Positions 36,701 to 45,247 of a stretch of 64,000 nt of DNA are shown here, one piece after another. This stretch comes from Flavobacterium sp. Leaf82. GTDB taxonomy: Bacteria; Bacteroidota; Bacteroidia; Flavobacteriales; Flavobacteriaceae. Position 1 is the stretch's first letter; the number at the start of each line of letters is the position of its first letter. Under the pieces are notes generated by a model that saw nothing but the letters and a program-made list of their open reading frames with translations, was not told where the DNA came from and searched no databases. The position numbers and the translations under genes were made by a program. The stretch spans positions 729,198 through 793,197 of the forward strand of contig NZ_LMMA01000032.1 of assembly GCF_001422725.1 (NCBI RefSeq), in the 5' to 3' direction.

Positions 36701-36871
36701 TCATCCGTTAGAATCTATGCACAGGCAACCAATCTTTTCCTGATTACCTCTTATACAGGATCAGATCCTGAAACGTCTTCAAACGGAGCTTCGACTACAT
36801 CAATGGGAGTCGAAAAAAATTCTGTGGGACAAGGAAAAACGTTCACATTTGGTCTAAACGTCGGTTTTTAA
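33701..36871 (+). CDS. SusC/RagA-type TonB-linked outer-membrane transporter
   Basis: A 1056-residue receptor. The signal peptide ends GVLHAQ. An N-terminal carboxypeptidase-D-regulatory-like domain (about 23-105; ISGTVKGSDTGVPLPGVTI) is followed by the SusC signature LKEVLVVGYGTQSKKEFTG, then the plug (VNVSTPSGVLNDPPVIRIRG, SIYGSRAAGGVILVTTKKG) and a large barrel ending LNVGF. SusC-SusD pairs import oligosaccharides or peptides too large for porins. Here the downstream peptidases and thioredoxin suggest peptide substrates, and the riboswitch suggests sulfur. It starts the structural part of the operon. Confidence 0.92.
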   Translation: MKKILLNLIFLFTILSGVLHAQERTISGTVKGSDTGVPLPGVTIIAAESGKSTISDGNGKFSLSITPQDHTISINYVGYETLEKRAGSSFNDIRLNPSNTALKEVLVVGYGTQSKKEFTGSAARITSKTIKDIPVQSFEQALIGKASGVNVSTPSGVLNDPPVIRIRGVNSISLSTSPLIVIDGIPVNSGDVSTTNSVANNPLSDINPSDIESIDILKDAASTSIYGSRAAGGVILVTTKKGKAGKAKVTYDSWVGITRATRLPDLLNNTQYEDIKNEAVLNSKILSGNENNAAVASALFFPSYNADGSRVSTNWQDQVYRDAVSQNHNLSISGGTDRTRYFFSSNYSKQEGITKDNEFDRKGARFNIDHDVNSWLKLGGNLSYNNTFNQAQNTGSLSSSGLLLIGAARLALSLPPNVAAYNADGSYNLSATGTASPGNNLFTNTLWHPGALFENSKYTSSNDHIVGNIHATITFFEGFKFDSNYGIDRLRAENITYLSPNLGSSAYATGGSATNIAALRNNYNFTNSFSFDRRFGANHHIAALAGYDVQKYENSSWGANQTNVSDPFFENYQGTWGTIRSSGNSLSERLFLSSFFRLSYDYGGKYFITGNFRKDGNSALGLNNKYGNFGGISAGWSLSEEAFFKNSGITEYVSSLKLKGSWGRVGNGNLSSAYASQNLYGASIYGSASTWAISQAGNENLGWETSDQTNIGLEAGFFKDRLQFTADYFNNDVNGLILSTPQSPSKGIPGDAILSNVGSMYNRGLELGLSATIANSEDFQWKASFNYTHVKNKVTALAEGNTDIIGYTQVTTEANNITRVGYSAGSLYGAVSGGVNPDNGRRIFINKNGEKVQYSAAVPSGQSNWTYLDGTTAAAITVADYQVLGNALPVWYGGLTNNFQYKAFDFTIGFTYSGGNKVMNNTRGTLLDQRFYNNSTEILNRWTTPGQVTDIPKLVYNDVISNGSSGFAISENAEKADFLRLQQLTIGFSLPKNILEKAQLSSVRIYAQATNLFLITSYTGSDPETSSNGASTTSMGVEKNSVGQGKTFTFGLNVGF

Positions 36872-36889
36872 TAACTAATAAAAATTATA

Positions 36890-38347
36890 ATGAAAACATA
36901 TTTTAAATCACATAGAAAATCAATTGCAACCGTATTACTGCTCTCCGGAATATTATTTACGTCTTGTGAAAATAATGAAGATCTGAACATAGCACCCGAA
37001 ACTACCGTTTCTGACAAGGATATTTTTAAAACTCCAGCAAGAATCGAAGGTTTGGTAAACGGAATTTACAAAGCTTTTAAAGGTGCGAGTTTATATGGCG
37101 GACGTTTCCTGTTGTATCAGGATCAGCGTGGTGAAGATTTTATCAATATCACAGCGAATAACTTTACAGGTTATGAAAGCTGGAACAACTCGTACAGTTC
37201 AGGATCAAATGATATTAATAATTTATGGTCAGCCGCATATTCAGCAATTAACAATGCCAATATTTTAATCGAAGGACTGGCTGTAAATCAAGATATTATT
37301 ACCGAAGAAAAAGCAAAGCAATACATTGGCGAAGCAAAATTAGTAAGAGCATTGGCGTATTACAGTCTGATTATCAGTTACGGACAGCCTTATAATAAAG
37401 ATGCGGGAGCATCAAAAGGAGTTCCGTTACGATTAAAAGCAGAAACCGGTCCGGCTAATAATGATTTGGCAAGAAGTTCTGTTGCTGAGATTTACGCACA
37501 AATCCTGAAAGATTTGGATGAAGCCGAAACAGCATTGCCGCAAAGTTATGCAACCGCAGACCTTAACACAACCAGAGCGCACGTAAGTACTGCAATTGCT
37601 ATAAAAACAAGAGTTTATTTATCGATGAACAATTGGGCAAAAGTAATAGAAGAAGCTGCGAAATTAGCGCCTCAGGTTCAAGCACCATTTTCGACAACGG
37701 CAAGTGATGTAAAACATGCTTTGCAACCGGATATTACAGTTGTGTTTTCATCCAATTACAGTACGGTAGAATCTATTTTTAGTATCCCAATGAGTTCTTT
37801 AGATTCTTATACCGGACAATCTTCTATCGCTTATATCTACAATACAAATTTAGAATATTATCTAAACCCAACTGGTATTTTGGGCGATGCACAATGGAGA
37901 ACAGCAGATAAACGCCGTGATTTAACGAGAACTGTTTCCGGAAAACAATACTTTAAAAAGTATGCAAAACCATCGCCATTTCTCGATTATATCCCTGTTA
38001 TCAGGTATTCAGAGGTTTTACTGAACTATGCCGAAGCAGCTGCAAAAACCGGAAACCTGACACTTTCTGCTAATTTACTAAAAGCAGTTCACCAGCGATC
38101 AGATGCTTCTTATGTTTTTGCCCCAACTGTACTTGCAGATCCAAATTTATTAATTGATGCAATCTGGAAAGAACGCCGAATTGAATTGTTGGGTGAAGGT
38201 TTCCGCGGACCGGATTTACTAAGAAATCTTCAGACGCTTCCTGCCAAAGGCGATAGCAAATTACAAACGCCCGCAGTAACGCCATCTGATGCTAATTATA
38301 TATTCCCGCCCGCAAATACAGAACTTGCAACGAATAAATTATACTAA
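36890..38347 (+). CDS. SusD/RagB-type surface lipoprotein
   Basis: A 485-residue substrate-binding lipoprotein (lipobox FTSC, Cys26) that acts as the lid of the SusC channel. The TPR-rich N-terminal half includes LWSAAYSAINNANILIEGL and AKLVRALAYYSLIISYGQPY. The C-terminal half contains the family hallmark DYIPVIRYSEVLLNYAEAAA and IWKERRIELLGEGFR. It starts 18 bp after susC. Ligand type cannot be read from the sequence; RagB-like members bind peptides. Confidence 0.92.
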   Translation: MKTYFKSHRKSIATVLLLSGILFTSCENNEDLNIAPETTVSDKDIFKTPARIEGLVNGIYKAFKGASLYGGRFLLYQDQRGEDFINITANNFTGYESWNNSYSSGSNDINNLWSAAYSAINNANILIEGLAVNQDIITEEKAKQYIGEAKLVRALAYYSLIISYGQPYNKDAGASKGVPLRLKAETGPANNDLARSSVAEIYAQILKDLDEAETALPQSYATADLNTTRAHVSTAIAIKTRVYLSMNNWAKVIEEAAKLAPQVQAPFSTTASDVKHALQPDITVVFSSNYSTVESIFSIPMSSLDSYTGQSSIAYIYNTNLEYYLNPTGILGDAQWRTADKRRDLTRTVSGKQYFKKYAKPSPFLDYIPVIRYSEVLLNYAEAAAKTGNLTLSANLLKAVHQRSDASYVFAPTVLADPNLLIDAIWKERRIELLGEGFRGPDLLRNLQTLPAKGDSKLQTPAVTPSDANYIFPPANTELATNKLY

Positions 38348-38461
38348 ATACAACAGCTTTGTCTAAGTATAAAGCATAAAAATACGCAGACTAAAAACTT
38401 GAGTCTTTATCAGAGTTTCACTTAAAATTAATGAATCAAATCAACTTAAAAATCAAATAAT

Positions 38462-39451
38462 ATGAAAAAAATAATAGTATTTCTGGCTTTATGTATTAGT
38501 GCAGCAACAACTCAGGCACAAGAAGCAAATGTGCAGTTAAAAGGAACGGTTACAGACACCGTAGCAAAATATGTTTACCTGCAAAAGTTTCACAATAAGA
38601 TGTTTACCACAATAGATTCTGTAAAAGTAACGGACGGAAAATTTAGTTTTAAAACGAAAGTAAAGCTTCCTGAATTGTACGGATTAAGCGTGAATACTGC
38701 CAATAATCCGTTGTATATCTTTTTAGAAAAAACTCCAATAACTGTAAAACTAAGTCCTGTTAAATATTACAGTACATCTGTTGTAGAAGGATCTGCATCT
38801 CAGGATTTGTTTGATATTTATAGAAAAACCCAAAACGTTGATATAAGTAAATTTATAACAGAACATCCTGGTTCTCTGGTTTCGGCATACGTATTATATA
38901 GAAATTGGTCGTATCGATTAACTCCGGAACAGATTACGCAAAACATTGCGTTGCTGGATAAAAGCCAGCAGAATTCTACTTACGTGAAAGAACTACAGGA
39001 ACTGGTAAAAGTTTTAAACGGATTACAAGTAGGTAAAAAAGCACCGGATTTTGTGTCTAAAGATCCTGAAGGAAAACAAGTTCGTCTTTTAGAAAACCTG
39101 AAAGGATATACATTAGTTGATTTCTGGGCTTCATGGTGTGCACCTTGCCGAAAAGAAAATCCAAATATCGTTGCAGCTTATAAAGAATATCATGATAAAG
39201 GATTTAATGTATTTGGAGTTTCATTAGACAAAAAGAAAGAAAACTGGATAAAAGGAATTCAGGACGATCACTTAGACTGGTTACAGGTTTCTGAACTTAT
39301 TTACTGGAACAGCGAAATCGCAAAACTATACGGAGTTAGGGCAATTCCTGCCAATTATCTGGTAGATTCAAAAGGTATTATTGTAGCAAGAAACCTTCGT
39401 GGCGAAGAACTTCAGACAACACTAAAAGCACTTTTGAACGCAAATAATTAG
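38462..39451 (+). CDS. TlpA/ResA-like thioredoxin lipid-side protein with DUF4369
   Basis: A 329-residue secreted or periplasmic disulfide oxidoreductase. A signal peptide (to TTQAQ) is followed by a DUF4369-type N-terminal beta domain (about 22-110; VQLKGTVTDTVAKYVYLQKF), a helical linker, and an AhpC-TSA/TlpA thioredoxin fold (about 190-327) with the active site WCAPC (Cys226, Cys229) and cis-Pro in RAIPANYLV. It probably reduces disulfides of imported peptides or mixed disulfides such as cystine or glutathione. It lies 114 bp after susD in the same direction. The thiol role matches the riboswitch upstream. Confidence 0.88.
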   Translation: MKKIIVFLALCISAATTQAQEANVQLKGTVTDTVAKYVYLQKFHNKMFTTIDSVKVTDGKFSFKTKVKLPELYGLSVNTANNPLYIFLEKTPITVKLSPVKYYSTSVVEGSASQDLFDIYRKTQNVDISKFITEHPGSLVSAYVLYRNWSYRLTPEQITQNIALLDKSQQNSTYVKELQELVKVLNGLQVGKKAPDFVSKDPEGKQVRLLENLKGYTLVDFWASWCAPCRKENPNIVAAYKEYHDKGFNVFGVSLDKKKENWIKGIQDDHLDWLQVSELIYWNSEIAKLYGVRAIPANYLVDSKGIIVARNLRGEELQTTLKALLNANN

Positions 39452-39456
39452 TTACT

Positions 39457-39568
39457 GTTTGTCATTCTGCATTCTGAGGAACGAGGAATCACACTTGAAA
39501 CTCAACAAAGATTGAGATTTTTAATGCGGAATTTCTAATGCGATTCCTTGTTCCTCGGATTGACAAAC
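39457..39568. repeat. Imperfect inverted repeat within the operon
   Basis: The left arm GTTTGTCATTCTGCATTCTG (start) with GAGGAACGAGGAATC pairs with the right arm GATTCCTTGTTCCTCGGATTG and TGACAAAC. A small inner stem CTCAA/TTGAG sits at 39501-39516. It lies between the thioredoxin and carboxypeptidase genes. It resembles the palindromic elements found in other Flavobacterium spacers and shares CTGAG/CTCAG and ATGACAAA-like ends with the one at 20661-20690. Confidence 0.7.
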
Positions 39569-39596
39569 TTGATAAATACAAAAAAATAATAATAAA

Positions 39597-40841
39597 ATGA
39601 AGACGAAATTATTTCTTTCAACAGCTGTTTTACTTGCCATTACAACTAATGCACAGGTAAAAGGCGGCTTTAAAGGACAAGATCCCATCACGGCAGTTTC
39701 GACCGTAACGCGTCCTGTTGAAAAACAATGGAAAGGAGTTTTTGATAAAACGGGCGATGAAGTTTTCTTTGGGAATGATTTCGCCGGAGCAAGATTAAAC
39801 GGCGTTGTCAAAATTGATGAAAATACTTTTAGCGTTCTGATTACTCCCGAGAATACACCAATTAACGGAAGTCCGTGGTATGCTTTTAAAGTCTGGTCTA
39901 AAACCAATAAAGAAATCAAGATCAGGTTTGATTATCCGCCAAATGTAAAGCACCGTTATAATGCAAAAATCAGCGGAGACGGTAAAAAATGGCAAGCTTC
40001 TGAAAGTGGGACTTTTGTAAAAAGAGAAAAAGATTCCAATTATGTTTTGACCGTAAAAGTGAGCAAAGACACAACCTGGATTGCTGCGCAGGAACTTAAA
40101 ACTTCTAAAGATATCAAAGAGTGGATTTCGGCTTTAAAAAATAAAAATAATACCGCAGAAGCTTCTATCGGATTAACTGCCGAAGGACGAAAAATACCTG
40201 TTTTTAGTATTGGGAATCCTTCTGCCAAAAATAAAATCCTGATTTCTGGACGCAATCATCCGCCGGAAGTTACGGGACATTATGCTCTTGAAGCTTTTGT
40301 TGAAACGTTGACAGCTGATACGCCACTGGCAAAAAAGTTCAGAAAGAAATTTGAAGTTTATGTGATTCCGTTACTAAATCCGGATGGAGTAGACGGCGGA
40401 TTCTGGAGACATAATTCAGGAGGAATCGATTTAAACAGGGATTATAACGAGTTCAATCAGCCTGAAACCAGAGCCGTTCGTGATTTTCTAAAAGCAGAAA
40501 TCAAAGACGCCAATAAACTCCTGTTTTCTATTGATTTTCATTCGACTCACGATGATATTTATTATACCGTAGATCCGGAATTAAAAGGCAATATTCCTGG
40601 TTTTGTGCCCAATTGGTTGAGCAAAGTCAAAGACGGAATTCCGGGTTATACGCCACATATAAAGCCATTGTATTTTAAACCGCCCACTTTTACGCTATTC
40701 AGTTATTTGTTTGAAACCTATAAAACAGAAGCTTTGGTATTTGAAATTGGTGATAATACACCAAAGGATTTTATCAAAAAGAAAGGAGAAGTTTCCGGAG
40801 AAGAATTCATGAAATTGATACTGGAAAGTAGTAAAAACTAA
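39597..40841 (+). CDS. M14-family zinc carboxypeptidase
   Basis: A 414-residue secreted metallopeptidase. The signal peptide ends ITTNAQ. An N-terminal beta-sandwich domain (about 25-165) precedes the carboxypeptidase fold. Zinc ligands are His221 and Glu224 in GRNHPPEVTG and His315 in IDFHSTHDD; DLNRDYN (278-284) and the catalytic Glu383 in LVFEIGD complete the site. It removes C-terminal residues or hydrolyses gamma-glutamyl-like bonds of peptides; the substrate is not known. It precedes an S9 peptidase by 12 bp in the operon, so stepwise peptide breakdown is likely. Confidence 0.85.
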   Translation: MKTKLFLSTAVLLAITTNAQVKGGFKGQDPITAVSTVTRPVEKQWKGVFDKTGDEVFFGNDFAGARLNGVVKIDENTFSVLITPENTPINGSPWYAFKVWSKTNKEIKIRFDYPPNVKHRYNAKISGDGKKWQASESGTFVKREKDSNYVLTVKVSKDTTWIAAQELKTSKDIKEWISALKNKNNTAEASIGLTAEGRKIPVFSIGNPSAKNKILISGRNHPPEVTGHYALEAFVETLTADTPLAKKFRKKFEVYVIPLLNPDGVDGGFWRHNSGGIDLNRDYNEFNQPETRAVRDFLKAEIKDANKLLFSIDFHSTHDDIYYTVDPELKGNIPGFVPNWLSKVKDGIPGYTPHIKPLYFKPPTFTLFSYLFETYKTEALVFEIGDNTPKDFIKKKGEVSGEEFMKLILESSKN

Positions 40842-40853
40842 AAGAATATTGAG

Positions 40854-43022
40854 ATGAACAAAATCAAAAATAAAATTTGCATTGTTTTAGCGTTGATCGC
40901 ATCAGTCTGTTGTTTCAGTCAGCAAAAAAAGGAACCCATTCAGGTTACTGATCTTTTAAAAATAAGAACAGTTGGCGATGTAGAATTAAGCAAAGACGGA
41001 CAAAACGCTGTTTTTACGGTGAAAAGTATCATTAAAAATCCTGAAAATGCTTTAGATTATGACTATGATACACAACTTTGGATCACAAAAACTTCTGATA
41101 AAAGTGCTCCAAGACAATTAACTTTTGGTAAAGAAGGATCTGGTTCTCCGGTTTTTAGTCCTGACGGAAAACAAATTGCTTTTACAAGAAATATAAAAGG
41201 AAAATCGCAATTGTTTCTTTTAAATGTAAATGAAGGCGGAGAAGCAGTTCAATTAACCGATTCGAAATATGGTGCAGGAAGTCCAAAATGGAGTCCGGAC
41301 GGAAAACAGCTTTTGTTTACAGCATCAATTTTAATCAATGAACTGGTAAAAGATTCGGTTTTAAACCCAAAAAAAGAATTACCATTGTGGAGTTTTGAAA
41401 AGCCCGGTTTTGCAGCAAATGAAAACCTGAAAATAAACAAAACAAAAGCAGACCCAAACGGAAATCTGGAAGCCATTAGAGCATATCTTGAAATTAACGA
41501 AAAGGACAAGAAAGCAAAAGTAATGGACAAACTGCAGTTTCAAACTGAAACAGGACTTAGCAGCGAACTTAGATTTACGCATATTTTTATAATCGATGCC
41601 AAACCCGGCGCAAAAGAAACCGCAATTACAAAAGGATTTTACTCGTATTCAAACCCTTATTTTGTAAACAATACTAAAATAGCTTTCAACGGAAATGTCA
41701 ATGAAAACAGACATCCGGACAGGGTTCTCGAAAGCAGAATCTACACTATCAATACAGACGGAACAAATGTTACTGAATTGCTTGGCGCAGAAAATCTGGT
41801 GTTTCAGCTTTTGGCAGTTTCTCCATCAGGAAAACAATTGGCTTATCAGGAAAGTATCATTAATAACTTATCTGTTCCGGTTCTTAAAATCTTCAATTTA
41901 GAAAATCCTTCGGCAAAAAGTAAAGTGATTGATTATGATCGAAATAACAATAATGTAAGGTTTTCTAAAGACGAAAAACAGCTTTATTTTACTTCATCGA
42001 GCAATGGCGGATATGTTCTTGTAAGCGTTGCGCTTAATACTCTTAAAATCGAAACTCTTAGTACTGTAGATCAGGGAATAACGGATTATGATGTTAATAA
42101 TAGTGTTGTGGTTTTTGCCAAAACTGCTGTAGCAAATCCATCTGAATTGTATGTTTCTGATTTAAAACTAAAATCCCCAAGATTAGTATCTGATTTTAAT
42201 ACAACCTGGCTTCAAAACAAAGAAATCAGCTTTCCTGAAAAAGGCACTTTTACCAACGAAAAAGGGCTTGAAGTACAATATTGGATCATGAAACCAACTC
42301 GTTTCGAACAAGGAAAAAAATATCCTTTACTGACCGAAATTCATGGTGGACCTGCCTCAATGTTTGGTCCCGGAGATGTTAGTATGTGGCTGGAATATCA
42401 GTTTTTTTGTGCGCAGGGATATGGCGTAATTTACAGTAATCCAAGAGGTTCATCAGGATATGGCGAAACATTCCTGCGATCAAACATTAACGATTGGGGA
42501 ACCGGACCTGCAAGCGACGTACTTACTGCAGTAGATAAAACTGTTGCACAAGGCTGGACAGATACCAATAGATTATTTATAACCGGAGGATCTTATGCGG
42601 GTTATTTAACAACATGGATTATTAGCCACGATCAGCGATTTAGAGCCGCTTCAAGTCAGCGTGGGGTTTATGATTTCGGAACTTTTTTTGGCGAAGCAAA
42701 TGTATGGAGAATGATTCCCAGATACTTTGGCGGTTATCCGTGGGAAGAAAAAACGAAAGCAATCTTAGAACGCGAATCACCAATTAATTACGTAGAAAAT
42801 ATCAATATTCCGTTTTTGATTATTCATGGCGATAACGACAATCGTACGGGAGTTTCGCAAAGTCAGATGCTTTATAAAAGCCTAAAAGTTTTGGGTAAAC
42901 CGGTAGAATATGTTAGACAGCCCGGAGCAAGCCACGAAATTACCAGAAGCGGAGATAATCGTCAAAGAATAGATCAATTGCTTCGCACTTATGAATTCTT
43001 TGAAAGATTCAATCAAAAATAA
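40854..43022 (+). CDS. S9-family prolyl oligopeptidase/aminopeptidase
   Basis: A 722-residue serine peptidase. A signal peptide (to CCFSQ) is followed by a WD40-like beta-propeller (about 35-440; repeated SPDGKQIAF-like strands) and an alpha/beta hydrolase domain (about 450-720) with Ser580 in GGSYAGY, Asp660 in HGDNDNR and His694 in GASHEI. Such enzymes clip dipeptides or acyl-amino acids from short peptides in the periplasm. It lies 12 bp after the M14 gene and 26 bp before the PLP enzyme. Confidence 0.9.
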   Translation: MNKIKNKICIVLALIASVCCFSQQKKEPIQVTDLLKIRTVGDVELSKDGQNAVFTVKSIIKNPENALDYDYDTQLWITKTSDKSAPRQLTFGKEGSGSPVFSPDGKQIAFTRNIKGKSQLFLLNVNEGGEAVQLTDSKYGAGSPKWSPDGKQLLFTASILINELVKDSVLNPKKELPLWSFEKPGFAANENLKINKTKADPNGNLEAIRAYLEINEKDKKAKVMDKLQFQTETGLSSELRFTHIFIIDAKPGAKETAITKGFYSYSNPYFVNNTKIAFNGNVNENRHPDRVLESRIYTINTDGTNVTELLGAENLVFQLLAVSPSGKQLAYQESIINNLSVPVLKIFNLENPSAKSKVIDYDRNNNNVRFSKDEKQLYFTSSSNGGYVLVSVALNTLKIETLSTVDQGITDYDVNNSVVVFAKTAVANPSELYVSDLKLKSPRLVSDFNTTWLQNKEISFPEKGTFTNEKGLEVQYWIMKPTRFEQGKKYPLLTEIHGGPASMFGPGDVSMWLEYQFFCAQGYGVIYSNPRGSSGYGETFLRSNINDWGTGPASDVLTAVDKTVAQGWTDTNRLFITGGSYAGYLTTWIISHDQRFRAASSQRGVYDFGTFFGEANVWRMIPRYFGGYPWEEKTKAILERESPINYVENINIPFLIIHGDNDNRTGVSQSQMLYKSLKVLGKPVEYVRQPGASHEITRSGDNRQRIDQLLRTYEFFERFNQK

Positions 43023-43048
43023 AACAAGTTAACTTAAATGATACGGAA

Positions 43049-44530
43049 ATGAATGCTATAGATAAGAAAACGAAACCAAGTAAGTTAGAACATTATTTTT
43101 CTAAGTTCAGAAAAAATACAATTGGAGTAAATCACACATTCGAATCCGCTTACGGCGAACAGAATTTGCTGTATGCAGATTGGGTTGCGAGCGGTAGATT
43201 GTATATTCCTATAGAAGATATCATGCTCAATAAAATAGGTCCAATGATTGCCAATACTCATTCTTTTTCGAGCGAGACGGGCAAGGCATCTACATATGCG
43301 TATAATCATGCCAGAGCAGTAATCAAAAAGCATGTAAACGCTAATGAATCTGATGTTTTAGTCGCAACAGGAACCGGAATGACGGCTGCTTTATCAAAAC
43401 TGCAGCGCATTATAGGTTTGCGTCATGCCAAAAACACGAATGAAAACGACAGACCGGTAGTTTTTATCACGCATATGGAGCATCATTCTAATCAGGTTTC
43501 GTGGTATGAATCTAATGCCGATGTTGTGGTTTTACAGCCTGATAAAAATAATTTGGTTGACCCGAAGAGTCTCGCACAAGCACTTGAAAAATATGCAGAC
43601 AGAACCCTGAAAATTGGTTCTTTTACAGGTTGCTCAAATGTTACGGGAATCATAACGCCGTATCATGAACTGGCTAAAATAATGCATGCGCACAATGGAT
43701 TTTGCTTTGTTGATTTTGCAGCTTCGGCACCGTATGTTGCAATCGATATGCATCCGGAAAATCCCGAAGAACAATTGGATGCTATCTTCTTTTCGCCGCA
43801 TAAATTTTTAGGCGGACCCGGAACTTGTGGTATTTTAGTTTTTAACGAAAAACTCTATAATTCTGATTTTCCGGATAATCCTGGCGGAGGAAATGTAAAA
43901 AGTACGAATCCGTGGGGAGAATATCATTACAGTGATACTATCGAAGTTAGGGAAGATGGCGGAACTCCGGGTTTTTTGCAAGTGATAAGAACGGCTTTGT
44001 CACTGAAACTAAAAGATCAAATGGGAGTTGCGAACATTCATAAAAGAGAAAAAGAATTGCTTGATATTTGTTATACAGAGTTTCAAAAGATTCCGGGTTT
44101 ATCTATTTTAGGAGATATTGAAACAGATCGAATAGGATGTGTTTCTTTTTTGATCGATGATATTCATTATAATTTAATCGTGCGGTTGTTAAATGATCGT
44201 TTTGGGATTCAGGTTCGTGGCGGATGGTCTTGTGCGAGTACGTATGCACATTATTTATTTGATATTGATGAAACAAAATCAAAGGAAATAACAAACGAAC
44301 TGCTGCAGAAAAACCAAACGAATAAACCGGGCTGGGTGCGCTTGTCACTTCATCCTATTATGACAAATGAGGAACTTTTATTTATTTGCGAAGCCATACA
44401 GCAAATAGTTGAAAACCATAAAGAATGGCAAAAAGAGTATCAACATAATAGTGCTACAAACGAATATGAAAATCTTCTAATAGAGGAAACCATAGAAGAA
44501 AATGTAAAGGAATGGTTTTGGCTGGAATAA
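43049..44530 (+). CDS. Cysteine-desulfurase-like class V aminotransferase
   Basis: A 493-residue cytosolic fold-type I PLP enzyme of the SufS/NifS superfamily. The start LEHYFSKFRKNTIGVNHTFE is longer than in SufS. It carries VATGTGMTAALSKLQ, the PLP-contact MEHHSNQVSW, GITPYHELAKIMHAHN, the Schiff-base Lys252 in SPHKFLGGPGTCG and a Cys395 in GGWSCASTYAHY at the place of the desulfurase active-site Cys. It likely releases sulfur from cysteine or a related thiol. Position at the end of a SAM-riboswitch operon supports a sulfur role. Kynureninase- or epimerase-like activity is possible. Confidence 0.82.
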   Translation: MNAIDKKTKPSKLEHYFSKFRKNTIGVNHTFESAYGEQNLLYADWVASGRLYIPIEDIMLNKIGPMIANTHSFSSETGKASTYAYNHARAVIKKHVNANESDVLVATGTGMTAALSKLQRIIGLRHAKNTNENDRPVVFITHMEHHSNQVSWYESNADVVVLQPDKNNLVDPKSLAQALEKYADRTLKIGSFTGCSNVTGIITPYHELAKIMHAHNGFCFVDFAASAPYVAIDMHPENPEEQLDAIFFSPHKFLGGPGTCGILVFNEKLYNSDFPDNPGGGNVKSTNPWGEYHYSDTIEVREDGGTPGFLQVIRTALSLKLKDQMGVANIHKREKELLDICYTEFQKIPGLSILGDIETDRIGCVSFLIDDIHYNLIVRLLNDRFGIQVRGGWSCASTYAHYLFDIDETKSKEITNELLQKNQTNKPGWVRLSLHPIMTNEELLFICEAIQQIVENHKEWQKEYQHNSATNEYENLLIEETIEENVKEWFWLE

Positions 44531-44542
44531 TTATTATATCCG

Positions 44543-44600
44543 ATTTTTTAAATAGGTAGAAACATAGCTATATATTTAATTTTTTAAACAACCCCAAGAA
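44543..44600. repeat. Dispersed intergenic repeat, decayed copy C
   Basis: TTTTTTAAATAGGTAGAAAC followed by ATAGCT and, later, TTTTTTAAACAA matches the start of copies A and B but has lost the TAATAATACCG block. Confidence 0.4.
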
Positions 44601-44639
44601 TTTATTAAAAGATAAATTTCAATCAAACAAATAATCAGA

Positions 44640-45086
44640 ATGAATAATAATATAACAGGCTTTCATCATTTTGCGATTAAGGCACAAGATTTTGAAAGAA
44701 CAGTGCAATTTTACGAAACACTTAATTTTGAAATTGTACACAGTTGGAGTTTACCGGAGTTCAATTTACAAAAATGTGTGATGCTAAAGAACAAAGGATT
44801 TGATTGTTATATAGAAATATGCGATAACAATGCCGATTTTCCAACTCAGGGACGTAAAAGAAAGCAGGGCGATCCTTATGTCGAAAATTCACTTTTGCAC
44901 ATTTGCTTTACGGTCGTCGATGCCAAAAAAGCATATGATGAAGCAATAGAAAATGGCGCAAAACCATTATCAGTAAAAGAAACTTTAGAACTTAAAGATC
45001 GTAGAAAATCTGTAACAGTAAGTAATAGTCTGGTATATAGCCCGAATGGGGAAGTTATTGAATTTCTGGAATCTGTTGTTTTTTAA
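44640..45086 (+). CDS. VOC-family (glyoxalase-like) protein
   Basis: A 148-residue vicinal-oxygen-chelate protein with two beta-alpha-beta modules. The start ITGFHHFAIKAQDFERTVQF carries the first metal His. ENSLLHICFTVVDAKKAYDE holds the second, and VIEFLES the Glu ligand. VOC proteins include glyoxalase I, dioxygenases and thiol transferases. It follows the desulfurase by 109 bp with an intergenic repeat between, so membership in the operon is possible. The actual reaction is not known. Confidence 0.8.
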   Translation: MNNNITGFHHFAIKAQDFERTVQFYETLNFEIVHSWSLPEFNLQKCVMLKNKGFDCYIEICDNNADFPTQGRKRKQGDPYVENSLLHICFTVVDAKKAYDEAIENGAKPLSVKETLELKDRRKSVTVSNSLVYSPNGEVIEFLESVVF

Positions 45087-45138
45087 TGAGTTAAAATAAC
45101 GTAATACAGAAATCAATAAGAGGAATTATCCTCGCTTT

Positions 45139-45172
45139 AAACTCCGTCCCTGATCAGGACGGAGTTTTTCTT
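45139..45172 (+). terminator. Terminator at end of SAM-controlled locus
   Basis: AAACTCCGTCC / GGACGGAGTTT, loop CTGATCA, then a T-rich tract 50 bp after the VOC stop. Confidence 0.88.
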
Positions 45173-45189
45173 TATAAAATACGGATATA

Positions 45190-45225
45190 AAAAAAGTCCA
45201 ATTCAAATCTGAATTGGACTTTAGT
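45190..45225. terminator. Second terminator, mainly for minus-strand gene
   Basis: AAAGTCCAATTCA / TGAATTGGACTTT flanked by A and T runs, just downstream of the secreted hypothetical protein on the minus strand. Confidence 0.8.
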
Positions 45226-45247
45226 TTTTAGCTTTTATAAGTTTAAA

